From the NCBI RefSeq assembly GCF_029893345.1, contig NZ_JARXVE010000010.1:124001-188000 (forward strand): a stretch of DNA of 64,000 nt. Reading direction: 5' to 3'. Source of the DNA: Mycolicibacterium frederiksbergense (GTDB taxonomy: Bacteria; Actinomycetota; Actinomycetes; Mycobacteriales; Mycobacteriaceae). A program made the position numbers and the translations under genes. Numbering within the stretch: position 1 is the stretch's first letter; each line of letters opens with the position of its first letter. Under the pieces are notes generated by a model that was not told the DNA's origin, did not search any database, and saw only the letters and a program-made list of their open reading frames with translations. Shown here in pieces: positions 1 through 8,236 of the stretch.

Positions 1-468
1 CGGCCGGAATCGGGTGATGAACTCGACTTCCTGAGCGGCCCACCGGTCCCAGTGCGGCCGGTAGGTATCGCCGTCGCGCTCCAACGCGCGGCGTTTGCGC
101 TCGGCGTCGTCGGCGTCGACCCAGATTCCGAGGTCGGCGAGGCTCCGGGTGGCCGGGGTGAGCGCGCCGATGCCTTCGACGATGAGGCGCCGGCCGGGTT
201 CGACGGTGTGCCAGCCGGCCGGTGCGTCCCGGGCCCAATCCCATTGCCGCCAGCGTCCGGCTGCTCCGGCCGCCCGCGGCTCGAGCAGCGATTTCTGTAA
301 ATGCTCTGCGGCCCAGAGCAGCCCGCCCCAGCCCGGGTAGATGTCGTCGAGCCGCAGCACCGTACTCCCGGCCCAGTCGTCGCGCAGTTGTACCGCCAGC
401 GTCGACTTACCGGACCCGGACCGGCCGTCGATCAGCACCGTCGTCGCAGCCGCTCCCAGGCGGCGCAT
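1..468 (-). CDS. Uridine kinase-like P-loop kinase (3' end outside window)
   Basis: Partial gene: the first 156 codons are visible and the reading frame stays open to the window edge. A P-loop GRSGSGKST lies at about residues 15-23, followed by LDDIYPGW (about residue 40), typical of small nucleoside kinases that bind a phosphate acceptor through an Asp-Asp pair, and by VEGIGAL further on. The family includes uridine kinase and related P-loop NTPases; the exact substrate cannot be told. The ATG start lies 4 bases past the stop of the ECF T-component gene, so it is probably the last gene of that operon; a TTG about 18 bases upstream is an alternative start. Confidence 0.75.
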   Translation of the reverse strand, partial: MRRLGAAATTVLIDGRSGSGKSTLAVQLRDDWAGSTVLRLDDIYPGWGGLLWAAEHLQKSLLEPRAAGAAGRWRQWDWARDAPAGWHTVEPGRRLIVEGIGALTPATRSLADLGIWVDADDAERKRRALERDGDTYRPHWDRWAAQEVEFITRFRP

Positions 469-472
469 GACC

Positions 473-1258
473 TCATCGAGCGCCAATGAAGTTCCATGCT
501 CCCGAGGCCACCGACACCGCGATGGCGGCGGCCGCAATGGCGAACCCTGCGGCGAGAAGACCGAATTCCCGCCCACCGAACGGTGACCGGCGGGCCCAGG
601 TCCGGGTGGGATAGGCGCCGAACCCGCGGGCCTCCATGGCGGTGGCGAGTTTCGATCCGCGGCGCACCGCGAACACCAACAACGCGAACGCCTGCCCGGC
701 GATACGGCGCAGCCGGGCATGGTCGGCGACGCCGCGGGCCCGGCGGGCATAACCGAGATACTGCCAGTCCTGACCGAGCAATCCGATCATGCGCAGACCG
801 GCCAACGCGCCGAGCACGAACCGGGCCGGCAACCGCAACACCTGTCCCAGGCCGTCGGCCAGTTCGGTCGGTTCGACGTCGATGAACAGGATGACCGACG
901 GCAGCGCGATGGCCAGCACCCGCAGGAAGGTGGCCAGTGCCAGGGTGATGGATCCGTCGCTGACCGTGACGAGTGCGAAATGCCAGTAGGCGGTTCCGCT
1001 GGGCTGCCCATAAAGCAGGATGGTGACCGCGGTGAGCGCGGCCGCGACGGTGACGACGGCGCTACGGGTCAGCGCCGCACGCAACTTCGTGCCGATCGCC
1101 ACGAACAGTGCGATCTCACCGACCAGTGCGGTCAGCGCCGACACCCAGTCCACGGACAGCACCAGCGCGCCCGCGATGATCAAGGCGGTGAGCAGCTTGG
1201 CAACCGGGTTGATCGTGCGTGGTGCGACGGAGGCGTCCGCAAGGTCCGGTCCGGTCAT
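473..1258 (-). CDS. ykoC: ECF transporter transmembrane component (EcfT / YkoC type)
   Basis: A 261-residue CbiQ/EcfT-family membrane protein. It has several hydrophobic segments in the N-terminal half and, in the C-terminal half, two Ala-Arg-Gly motifs (in ARRARGV and MEARGFG) that in this family form the coupling helices contacting the two ATPase domains. The start ATG overlaps the stop of the ATPase gene (ATGA), so the two are translationally coupled. With the upstream YkoE-like S-component it should form a complete energy-coupling-factor importer in the inner membrane, probably for thiamine or its hydroxymethylpyrimidine precursor. The family is clear; the symbol is given by homology to the YkoEDC type. 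Confidence 0.85.
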   Translation of the reverse strand: MTGPDLADASVAPRTINPVAKLLTALIIAGALVLSVDWVSALTALVGEIALFVAIGTKLRAALTRSAVVTVAAALTAVTILLYGQPSGTAYWHFALVTVSDGSITLALATFLRVLAIALPSVILFIDVEPTELADGLGQVLRLPARFVLGALAGLRMIGLLGQDWQYLGYARRARGVADHARLRRIAGQAFALLVFAVRRGSKLATAMEARGFGAYPTRTWARRSPFGGREFGLLAAGFAIAAAAIAVSVASGAWNFIGAR

Positions 1259-2739
1259 GATGCCGTCTCCGCGGTGGATTCCCAGGCGGGCAGCTCGATC
1301 CTGGCGTCGGCGAGCAGACCGGTGAAGTCGAGATCGTGGGTGGCCGCGACGACGGCCGTTCCGTCGTCGGCGATTTCGGCCAGCAGCCGGATCAGTTCCT
1401 CCCAGGTGCGGCGGTCCTGCCCGAAGGTGGGCTCATCAAGGACGATCACCTTGGGCCCGGTGGCAAGCACGGTGGCCACCGACAGCCTGCGCTTCTCGCC
1501 GCCGGAAAGGGTGTAGGGGTTCACCTCGGCGAGGTGGTCCAGGCGCAGGCGCCCGAGCAGTTCGTCGGTGCGGGCGGCGGTTTCGGCCGCACCTCGCTTG
1601 ATTGCCTTGGGGCCCAACGACAACTCGTCGCGAACGGTGCCGGTGAGAAATTGGTGCTCGGGATCCTGGAACACACTGCCGATCCGGGTGAGCAGTTCTT
1701 TCGACCGCCACTTGACCGGTTTGCGTCGTGACGGGGCGGGGGCAAAGTCGGGATGCGCCTCAAACCGTCCGGCCGGCACGGGCAACAGGCCGCCCAGGGT
1801 GAGCGCCAGCGTCGACTTGCCCGCCCCGTTGGGGCCGGTGATCACGGTGGTGCGGCCGGCGTCGATCTCGAAATTCAGCCCGATGTGCATCGGGGGATCG
1901 CCCGGGTGGCCCAGTGACAGATCCGAGGCGGACAGCAGAGATTCGCCGTGTCCGCAGCGGTGGCGGGCGATCTCGGGGCGCGGCGTCTCGGGCACCCAAA
2001 CACCGGATCGGACCAGGAAATCGTGTTCGCGCCGGATGGTCTGTTCCGGTGTTCCGTCGGCGATCACCGCACCGTCGGCGCCGAGCACGATGACCCGGTC
2101 GATGACCGGAAGCCACACCTCGGTGCGGTGCTCGATGACGATGAGCGTCGCGCCCGTCCGTTCGGCGGATTCGGCGATCGCGTCTCGCACCTCGATGACG
2201 CCGTCGGGGTCGAGATTGGCCGTCGGCTCATCGAGCAGGATGAGGCCCGGATTCATGGCGATCACGCCGGCCAGCGCGAGCCGCTGCTTCTGCCCGCCGG
2301 ACAGGTCCGAAGTGGATTGGGACAAGGGGAGATTCAGCCCGACGGTGCTCAGCGCCGCCCGCACCCGGGGCCAGATCTGCTCGCGTTCGACGCCGAAGTT
2401 CTCCATGCCGAACGCGACATCGTCACCGACCCGGGACAGGATCACCTGTGAGTCGGGGTCCTGCAACACCATGCCGATGCGGTGGCGTCGTTCGCTGGGA
2501 CGGGCGCCGTCGACCAGGAGCTGCCCGGCCTGCACGCCTTCGTCGGCGCCGCCGAGAAGCCCGGCAATGCCATGCAGCAGAGTCGATTTCCCGGCTCCGG
2601 AAGGTCCCAACAGCAGCACCCGCTCACCGGGTTCGATCCGCAGATCGAGGTTGCGTACCGCCCACCTGGCCCGCCCGGCATGACGCCAACCCCAGTTCTG
2701 CGCCGCGACGGTGGCACCGGCACCGGGCGGCGAACTCAT
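1255..2739 (-). CDS. ykoD: ECF transporter ATPase, two fused nucleotide-binding domains (YkoD type)
   Basis: A 494-residue protein with two complete ABC ATPase domains. The first has Walker A GPSGAGKST, signature LSGGQKQR and Walker B LILLDEPT. The second has Walker A GPNGAGKST, signature LSGGEKRR and Walker B VIVLDEPT. It powers the ECF importer together with the T-component (4-base overlap downstream) and the S-component (4-base overlap upstream). The ATG at 2739 was chosen because it overlaps the stop of the S-component gene; the open frame continues upstream, but that extension is only the out-of-frame shadow of the S-component. H37Rv Rv2326c is recalled as a fusion of transmembrane and ATPase parts; here they are separate genes. 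Confidence 0.88.
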   Translation of the reverse strand: MSSPPGAGATVAAQNWGWRHAGRARWAVRNLDLRIEPGERVLLLGPSGAGKSTLLHGIAGLLGGADEGVQAGQLLVDGARPSERRHRIGMVLQDPDSQVILSRVGDDVAFGMENFGVEREQIWPRVRAALSTVGLNLPLSQSTSDLSGGQKQRLALAGVIAMNPGLILLDEPTANLDPDGVIEVRDAIAESAERTGATLIVIEHRTEVWLPVIDRVIVLGADGAVIADGTPEQTIRREHDFLVRSGVWVPETPRPEIARHRCGHGESLLSASDLSLGHPGDPPMHIGLNFEIDAGRTTVITGPNGAGKSTLALTLGGLLPVPAGRFEAHPDFAPAPSRRKPVKWRSKELLTRIGSVFQDPEHQFLTGTVRDELSLGPKAIKRGAAETAARTDELLGRLRLDHLAEVNPYTLSGGEKRRLSVATVLATGPKVIVLDEPTFGQDRRTWEELIRLLAEIADDGTAVVAATHDLDFTGLLADARIELPAWESTAETAS

Positions 2740-3368
2740 CGAGCGTCCGGGCCGATCCGGCCGGAACCGAATCGGCTGAGGGCACCGGTCCTGGCCAGCC
2801 CCCGCACCGCGAACCAGGACAGCAGGCCGGCGATCGTGGCGCCGGAGGCGATCGCACAGACCGTGTAGATCGCGGCGAAACTGTCTGCCGAACCGGGGTA
2901 CCACAGGATGAGATCGTTGATGGCCAGGGCCAATCCGGCGACCGCGCCGGCGAGCAGGGCGACCGGCAATCCCCAGCGGCGGTACAGGAACACCGCGAAC
3001 ACCAGCTCCGCGCCGAAGCCCTGCACCAGGCCCGATTCCAGGGTGAGCGCACCCCACTGGTTGCCGACCAACGCCGACACCGTGGCGGCGACCAGTTCGC
3101 CGTACAACGCCGCACCGGGCTTGCGGATCACCAGGGCGGTGAGCACGCCGGCGAACAGCCAGCCCCCGGCGAGCAGGGCCTGCAACCCGGGAAGCAGTGC
3201 GCTCAATGGTGCGCTGATCGGGTTGGACGCGATGTTCCACAGCACGAACACCAGGCCGGCCGCCGTCGCGAGCACGCTGGCGACGACGATGTCGACGACT
3301 CGCCAGCGCAACACACGCACCCCGGCGTGCTGCTCGCCTTCCGTGGTGTCGGTGGGCTGGGTACTCAT
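2736..3368 (-). CDS. ykoE: ECF transporter substrate-binding S-component, YkoE family
   Basis: A 210-residue membrane protein with about six hydrophobic segments. The stretch RWRVVDIVVASVLA near the N-terminus and GWLFAGVLTALVIRKPGAA in the middle are characteristic of YkoE, the substrate-binding component of a thiamine/hydroxymethylpyrimidine ECF transporter. It is the first gene of the operon ykoE-ykoD-ykoC-kinase, each joined by very short overlaps or gaps. GAAGGAGA-like sequence lies a few bases upstream of the ATG. I could find no conserved TPP riboswitch core in the roughly 290 bases upstream, so thiamine control is not shown. Confidence 0.82.
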   Translation of the reverse strand: MSTQPTDTTEGEQHAGVRVLRWRVVDIVVASVLATAAGLVFVLWNIASNPISAPLSALLPGLQALLAGGWLFAGVLTALVIRKPGAALYGELVAATVSALVGNQWGALTLESGLVQGFGAELVFAVFLYRRWGLPVALLAGAVAGLALAINDLILWYPGSADSFAAIYTVCAIASGATIAGLLSWFAVRGLARTGALSRFGSGRIGPDAR

Positions 3369-3664
3369 CGGTCTCCTTCGTGGCGTTTTGCGAGGTACGC
3401 AAGGGCACCAGTATGGACCGTGCGGCTAAGAGACCTTTCGTCGCGCTTTTATTGGGATGCTCTGAACCAATGCGCGAACCCGCTTCAATGCAACGTTCTT
3501 CGCCACCATGAGGCGGGCGCAACCTTCTTCATCGACATCGCCGGTAGGTGAATCCGAGGGCGCCAGCAAATACTTGCGTTTGAATTATTTGCATTTTGGA
3601 CAATTTGACCTTACTGACGAGTAACGTCCGGCTCGTCCAGGTTCAAGCCACCAAAGGAGTTGTC

Positions 3665-5035
3665 TTGCAAACCGCTTATCGCCATCGATATATCACGGCC
3701 GGGATCGCACTGACCGGCGCCTGCGCCATCGCCCTCACGCCGCTGGCGCCACCGCCAGCATCTGACATGAAGCTGCCCTTGGGACAGGCTTCGAATGCGT
3801 CGGTGCAGCTCTCGGCCTTGTCGCAGCTGGCAACGGTGCCCGATCCGCTCACCGCGTGGCTGGATGTCTTCACCGCGGCCGGCGACAACCTGGGACAGAT
3901 CGGGGGCGCGATGATCGCCAACCCCGCACCCCTCTTGCAGCAGTTCATCAAGAACCAGCTCGGCTACGGCGAAACGGTCGCTCAGTCGCTGGCAGTCATG
4001 GCCGGCGGGTTGGCCGAGAAGCTGACAAAGCAATTGCCTGCGGCGCTTGAGAAGGCGGCTGGGCAGCTCATGTCCGGCAACATCTCCGGCGCCTTCCTCA
4101 CCGTGGCGACCGAAGTGCTCTTTACCGTGGCCACGCTAGGGGTGCCGCTGATGGCGCTCGCGCAGCCGCTGCAAGACATGGCGCAGAACGCGGCCAACGT
4201 GGTTGGGACCATGTCGTACGCGCTGGTCTCGCTCATCGCCTCACCCGTCGGGACGCTACTGGGCACCGGCCAGGCATTGGCAGACAGCGGCCAGGCGTTC
4301 GTCAACGCGGTGGCCGGCGGAGATCCGGTGAAGGCGCTGAACGTTCTGATCAATGTTCCCGCCCGGCTTACCGGCGCCTTCCTCAATGGGTATGCATCGG
4401 AGTTCGCGACGCCGATCCCCTTCCCCGGAATCCTGAGCCCCGAGGGCGGCATTGTTCCCGTGCTCACGGTTGGGCTACCGCAAGCGCTCGCCGCGGCGAT
4501 CGGCTGGACGCCGCCAGGTAGCCAATTGCGCAGTGTGAAGCCACAGATCGAGGAGGGCACTGCGGGATCGCAGGCGCTCCAAGACCTGGGCAACGTGGCC
4601 GCACTGCCCGGCAACGAAACCAAGCTGGTTGACATGCAGGTCGGTGTCGTCAAGAGCAAGGCACTCACCGACCACGTCGTGGTGGAGGGCGTCAGCTCCG
4701 AAACCCCGGCATCCGCCACCGAAACCACGACGGTCGACCAGACGGAAACCGGGACCGAGATCGACGTAAAGCCGGCTAACGGGGGCACCGACCTGAGTGC
4801 GGGTAATAAGGCCACCTCGCCCAGCAGGATCACATCGCCCAACCGGCCCGATACCCGCGCGAAGGATCTGGTGTCCGACACCATGAAGCGGATCGGTGGC
4901 GCACCAGGCGGATTCCGGCTCGGCGGTGGCAGCAAGTCCCGTGGCTCCGCCGACCATGGCACCGCCGCCGGCGACACCGGCAGCGGAGCGAAATCCGGCG
5001 GCGCATCCGGCGCCGGGTCGGGCGGCGACGAGTAA
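3665..5035 (+). CDS. GjpA-like mycobacterial envelope protein
   Basis: A 456-residue protein. The start chosen is a TTG preceded at 5 bases by AAAGGAG (3653-3659); an in-frame ATG 69 bases upstream has no such site. The N-terminus QTAYRHRYITAGIALTGA followed by an Ala/Pro-rich stretch is the signal-like leader shared by a large mycobacterial family often annotated as outer membrane porin GjpA. The middle is a series of amphipathic or hydrophobic Ala/Leu/Gly segments; the last about 130 residues are Thr/Ser/Gly-rich, low complexity and probably disordered. Function is not established in this organism; a cell-envelope location is inferred from the leader and the family name. Confidence 0.7.
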   Translation: MQTAYRHRYITAGIALTGACAIALTPLAPPPASDMKLPLGQASNASVQLSALSQLATVPDPLTAWLDVFTAAGDNLGQIGGAMIANPAPLLQQFIKNQLGYGETVAQSLAVMAGGLAEKLTKQLPAALEKAAGQLMSGNISGAFLTVATEVLFTVATLGVPLMALAQPLQDMAQNAANVVGTMSYALVSLIASPVGTLLGTGQALADSGQAFVNAVAGGDPVKALNVLINVPARLTGAFLNGYASEFATPIPFPGILSPEGGIVPVLTVGLPQALAAAIGWTPPGSQLRSVKPQIEEGTAGSQALQDLGNVAALPGNETKLVDMQVGVVKSKALTDHVVVEGVSSETPASATETTTVDQTETGTEIDVKPANGGTDLSAGNKATSPSRITSPNRPDTRAKDLVSDTMKRIGGAPGGFRLGGGSKSRGSADHGTAAGDTGSGAKSGGASGAGSGGDE

Positions 5036-5079
5036 CCATCCGGCACAACGAATTTGAGCTATCCCGCCCCGGCGGGTAA

Positions 5080-5126
5080 ACACGGTCGTCGCAACACCCT
5101 CGATGGGCACGTTGCGGCGACCGTGT
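5080..5126. terminator. Bidirectional hairpin terminator between convergent genes
   Basis: ACACGGTCGTCGCAAC (5080-5095) pairs with GTTGCGGCGACCGTGT (5111-5126): 16 pairs with one G-U and a 15-base loop. It lies between the GjpA-like gene (+) and the VOC gene (-). There is no long U-run, as is usual for mycobacterial terminators. Confidence 0.65.
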
Positions 5127-5153
5127 CGTTCTCTGCGGGCTAGCGGCGTCGGG

Positions 5154-5606
5154 CTATTGCCCGGACTTCATCGCCTGTTCGATCTCCTCTGGGCTGACCT
5201 CGCGCACCGGCTGCCCGAGTGACCACTGGTGCCCGAACGGGTCGCGCAGCACGCCGTAGCGGTCGCCCCAGAATTGATCTGCCAATTCCGCGACCACCTC
5301 GGCACCCGCTTCGACCGCGCGGGCGAACTTCGCCTCGACATCGGTCACGGTGAGATGGATGGTCACCGGGGTGCCGCCCAGGGCCGTGGGGGTCATCGAC
5401 TTGCCGCCGCTGAACTCGGGAAAGTCGTCGTTGAGCATGACCGTGGACCCGTTGATGGTGAGCGCGGCGTGAACCAGCTTGCCGTCCGGTCCGGGTACCC
5501 GGCCCAGCTCGGTGGCGCCGAACGCCTTGACATAGAAATCGATTGCCGCGGCGGCGTCGTCGACAACCAGATGGGGAATGACTGCGGGTGTTACTTCGAT
5601 CGCCAT
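5154..5606 (-). CDS. VOC (glyoxalase/bleomycin-resistance) family protein
   Basis: A 150-residue single-subunit VOC protein of the PhnB-like subgroup: PHLVVDDAAAAIDFYVKAFG at the N-terminus, then LVHAALTINGSTVMLND and, near the C-terminus, WGDRYGVLRDPFGHQWSLG, the usual betaalphabetabetabeta repeats with a final Gly-His-x-Trp. The start ATG has AGGAGAAG directly upstream; the frame continues another 34 codons without good coding character. Such proteins are metal-dependent or metal-free dioxygenases, isomerases or sequestering proteins; the substrate cannot be told. It is monocistronic, convergent with the GjpA-like gene. Confidence 0.82.
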   Translation of the reverse strand: MAIEVTPAVIPHLVVDDAAAAIDFYVKAFGATELGRVPGPDGKLVHAALTINGSTVMLNDDFPEFSGGKSMTPTALGGTPVTIHLTVTDVEAKFARAVEAGAEVVAELADQFWGDRYGVLRDPFGHQWSLGQPVREVSPEEIEQAMKSGQ

Positions 5607-5787
5607 GATCTTCTCCTGATGAGTGAGCGGACTCAATGCAGACCCGCGCGGTGGGCGGATCTCATCGGCGGACAAACCCATGCAACCACCGGGGTCTGAC
5701 AGGCGCACGAACCGCGAAACTACGCTTTGTGACGAAAATGGCCCTGATCTCGTCAGAAACCGTAGTTTCGGCGAAGGGTGGGAGAGG

Positions 5788-6408
5788 TCAGGTGACTGAG
5801 AAGACCCGCGGCAGCTGAGCCCGGCCGGTCAGCGCCAGCAGCACGGTTTCCCCCTCGCCCGATGCCACCGCGATCCGGGTGGCCAGCACGCTCGCCGCCT
5901 CCAGCACCTCGGCCGGCAGGTCGGCCGAAACGCCCGTGGCCCGGGCGATGTCGAGGCTGTGCACGGCGAGCTCGAAGACGCGCGTGGGCAGATAGTCGCT
6001 CAACCGGATGCCGAACCCGCCGATGACGGTGATCAACGGATCACCCGCCTCGTCGACGTCGGCCAGAGCCTGGGTCACCAGCGCTTCTACCGCCGCGACC
6101 GGATCGGAGCCGAGGTCGCGCCCGGCCTGCCTGCCGCGCTCGATGATGCCCTCGACCCCGGCGTCGGACATCAAGCCCCGCATCGCGGTGTAGTACTCGA
6201 CCGGCCCGGCCAGATCGGCGGTCTGCGCCGGTGCCTGCAAGTAGGTACTCACCGTGATCAGCGAGCGTGAGGCGTGGCCGACCAGCGCGCGCAGATCCCA
6301 CTCACCCAGGCCCGGTCCGTCAAAGGACTCCGCCGGCAACGTCCGGACCAGCCGGGCGAATGCGTATGCCGCCGAGGCAAATACATCCAGGCTGCCGGGG
6401 GCCGTCAT
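5788..6408 (-). CDS. Maleylpyruvate-isomerase-like (DinB/MDMPI) family protein
   Basis: A 206-residue protein whose N-terminal half resembles the mycothiol-dependent maleylpyruvate isomerase / DinB fold: LGEWDLRALVGHASRSL contains the conserved His of the metal site, and VFELAVHSLDIARATG in the second half supplies another conserved His-x-x-Asp. These proteins are usually thiol-transferases or metal-binding enzymes using mycothiol. The start ATG overlaps the citA stop (ATGA), so it is the downstream gene of a two-gene operon with citA. Specific function unknown. Confidence 0.7.
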   Translation of the reverse strand: MTAPGSLDVFASAAYAFARLVRTLPAESFDGPGLGEWDLRALVGHASRSLITVSTYLQAPAQTADLAGPVEYYTAMRGLMSDAGVEGIIERGRQAGRDLGSDPVAAVEALVTQALADVDEAGDPLITVIGGFGIRLSDYLPTRVFELAVHSLDIARATGVSADLPAEVLEAASVLATRIAVASGEGETVLLALTGRAQLPRVFSVT

Positions 6409-7523
6409 GACGCCGCGATCTTGTCCCATCCGGCGACCGACTCCACGCTGCGCGGATCGGGGCCGACATAGATGGCCGCCGGGCGCACCAACTTGCCCAG
6501 CCGCTTCTGCTCCATGATGTGCGCGCACCAGCCAGCGGTCCGCCCACAGGTGAACATCGCCGGCATCATCGAAGCCGGCACCTGGGCGAAGTCCAGGATC
6601 ACCGCGGCCCAGAACTCGACGTTGGTCTCGATGGCCCGGTCCGGGCGGCGCTCGCGGAGCTCGGCCAGGGCGGCCTGCTCCAGTGCCGCGGCCACCTCGT
6701 AGCGGGGCGCCTCAAGGCGTTCGGCGGTGGCCCGCAGCACCCGCGCCCGCGGATCCTCGGCCCGGTACACCCGGTGCCCGAAGCCCATCAGCTTGTCGCC
6801 GCGATCCAGGATGGCCTTGACCACCGCGCGGGCATCCCCGGTCTGCTCGACCTCCTCGATCATGGGCAGCACCCGGGCCGGGGCACCGCCGTGCAGCGGC
6901 CCGCTCATCGCGCCGACCGCGCCCGACAGTGCGGCGGCCACATCGGCCCCGGTGGAGGCGATCACCCTGGCGGTGAACGTCGAGGCGTTCATCCCGTGCT
7001 CGGCGGCCGAGACCCAGTACGCGTCGATCGCCTCGATGTGTCGCGGATCGGGATCACCCTGCCATCGCGTCATGAAACGCGCTGTGACCGTGGGGCATTC
7101 GTCGATCCTGCGCTGCGGAACCGCGGGTTGGTAGATGCCGCGGGCGGACTGGGCGACGTAGGACAGCGCCATCACCGAGGCCCGGGCCAACTGGTCGCGG
7201 GCCGTCGCGCCGTCGATATCCAACAAGGGCGGGTAACCCCAGATCGGTGCCAGCATCGCCAGCCCGGCCTGGACGTCGACGCGGACATCGCCGCTGTGAA
7301 TGGGCAGCGGGAACGGCTCGGCCGGGGGCAGTCCGGTGCCGAAACCCCCGTCGACCAGCAGCCCCCACACGTCGCCGAAGGTGACCTTCCGGGCGACCAG
7401 TTCTTCGATGTTCACGCCGCGATACCGCAGCGCGCCACCGTCCTTGTCGGGTTCGGCGATCTCGGTGGTGAAGGCGACGACGCCCTCAAGGCCGGATACG
7501 AAGTCTTCCGGTACGACTGGCAT
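6405..7523 (-). CDS. citA: Citrate synthase 2 (CitA)
   Basis: A 372-residue type I-like citrate synthase, matching in length the mycobacterial CitA (Rv0889c). The catalytic regions are visible: EHGMNASTFTARV (first catalytic His), GPLHGGAPARV and LMGFGHRVYRAEDPRA (second His and Arg), and the C-terminal part with the catalytic Asp. It condenses oxaloacetate with acetyl-CoA in the cytosol. It is the shorter, second citrate synthase; the main enzyme, gltA2, lies 2.9 kb away on the other strand. It heads an operon with the overlapping MDMPI-like gene and is divergent from pdxH with only 41 bases between the starts. Confidence 0.92.
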   Translation of the reverse strand: MPVVPEDFVSGLEGVVAFTTEIAEPDKDGGALRYRGVNIEELVARKVTFGDVWGLLVDGGFGTGLPPAEPFPLPIHSGDVRVDVQAGLAMLAPIWGYPPLLDIDGATARDQLARASVMALSYVAQSARGIYQPAVPQRRIDECPTVTARFMTRWQGDPDPRHIEAIDAYWVSAAEHGMNASTFTARVIASTGADVAAALSGAVGAMSGPLHGGAPARVLPMIEEVEQTGDARAVVKAILDRGDKLMGFGHRVYRAEDPRARVLRATAERLEAPRYEVAAALEQAALAELRERRPDRAIETNVEFWAAVILDFAQVPASMMPAMFTCGRTAGWCAHIMEQKRLGKLVRPAAIYVGPDPRSVESVAGWDKIAAS

Positions 7524-7564
7524 GGCCAGATTGTCGCACCTCAGCCAGGCGTAGCGTTACCGCA

Positions 7565-8233
7565 GTGGCAAACCCCGATGAACATGACCTGGCCGCCATG
7601 CGCGTGGAGTACGTGGAGCGGGACGGGTGTTCCGACCTGGATGCCGACTGGCTCGGCGACGATCCGGCCACCGGCTGGCTGACCCTGATGCGGACCTGGC
7701 TCGTCGATGCGCAGCGCGCCGGCGTGGCCGAACCGAACGCCATGGTGCTGGCCACCACGGACGAGCAGGGACGGCCGGTGACCCGCAGCGTGTTGTGCAA
7801 GAGCATGGACCCGACCGGTATCACGTTCTTCACCAACTACGACTCCGTCAAGGGCGAGCAGTTGGCGGCGAATCCGTATGCCTCGGCGACATTCCCGTGG
7901 TTCCAGCTGGCCCGCCAGGTCCACGTTCGGGGGCCGGTCACCAAGGTGAGCCCGGAGGCCACCGCCGAGTACTGGTCGAAACGCCCCCGGGGCTCACAGC
8001 TGGGTGCGTGGGCCTCGCAGCAGTCCCGCCCGATCGCGTCCCGGTCGGTGCTGCTGAGCCAGCTCGCCGAGGTGACCGAGCGGTTCGCCGACGTCGACGC
8101 GGTTCCGGTGCCGCCGCACTGGGGCGGATACCTGATCGCCCCCGAGAGCGTGGAGTTCTGGCAGGGCCGGGAAAACCGGATACACAACCGCATTCGCGTG
8201 CAGCACGGGGCCGCCGAGCGGCTGCAGCCCTGA
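7565..8233 (+). CDS. pdxH: Pyridoxine/pyridoxamine 5'-phosphate oxidase
   Basis: A 222-residue FMN enzyme that oxidises pyridoxine or pyridoxamine phosphate to pyridoxal 5'-phosphate. Diagnostic segments are ATTDEQGRPVTRSVLCKSMD and FFTNYDSVKGEQLAANPYAS (FMN-binding barrel), then SQLGAWASQQSRPIASR and the C-terminal PPHWGGYLIAPESVEFWQG. The tail RIRVQHGAAERLQP is a few residues shorter than in E. coli PdxH but keeps the final Arg-Leu-x-Pro. The GTG at 7565 is the start. Only 3 bases separate the stop from the next gene, so the two may be co-transcribed. Confidence 0.93.
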   Translation: MANPDEHDLAAMRVEYVERDGCSDLDADWLGDDPATGWLTLMRTWLVDAQRAGVAEPNAMVLATTDEQGRPVTRSVLCKSMDPTGITFFTNYDSVKGEQLAANPYASATFPWFQLARQVHVRGPVTKVSPEATAEYWSKRPRGSQLGAWASQQSRPIASRSVLLSQLAEVTERFADVDAVPVPPHWGGYLIAPESVEFWQGRENRIHNRIRVQHGAAERLQP

Positions 8234-8236
8234 TCC

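Noticed and set aside
1255..3522. A 755-residue open frame suggesting a fused S-component and ATPase
   Set aside because: The first 250 residues are an out-of-frame, Arg-rich reading of the ykoE gene. The real ATPase starts at ATG 2739, which overlaps the ykoE stop.
3369..3660. Possible TPP riboswitch upstream of the thiamine-type transporter
   Set aside because: The conserved cores were looked for on the minus strand and not found by eye.
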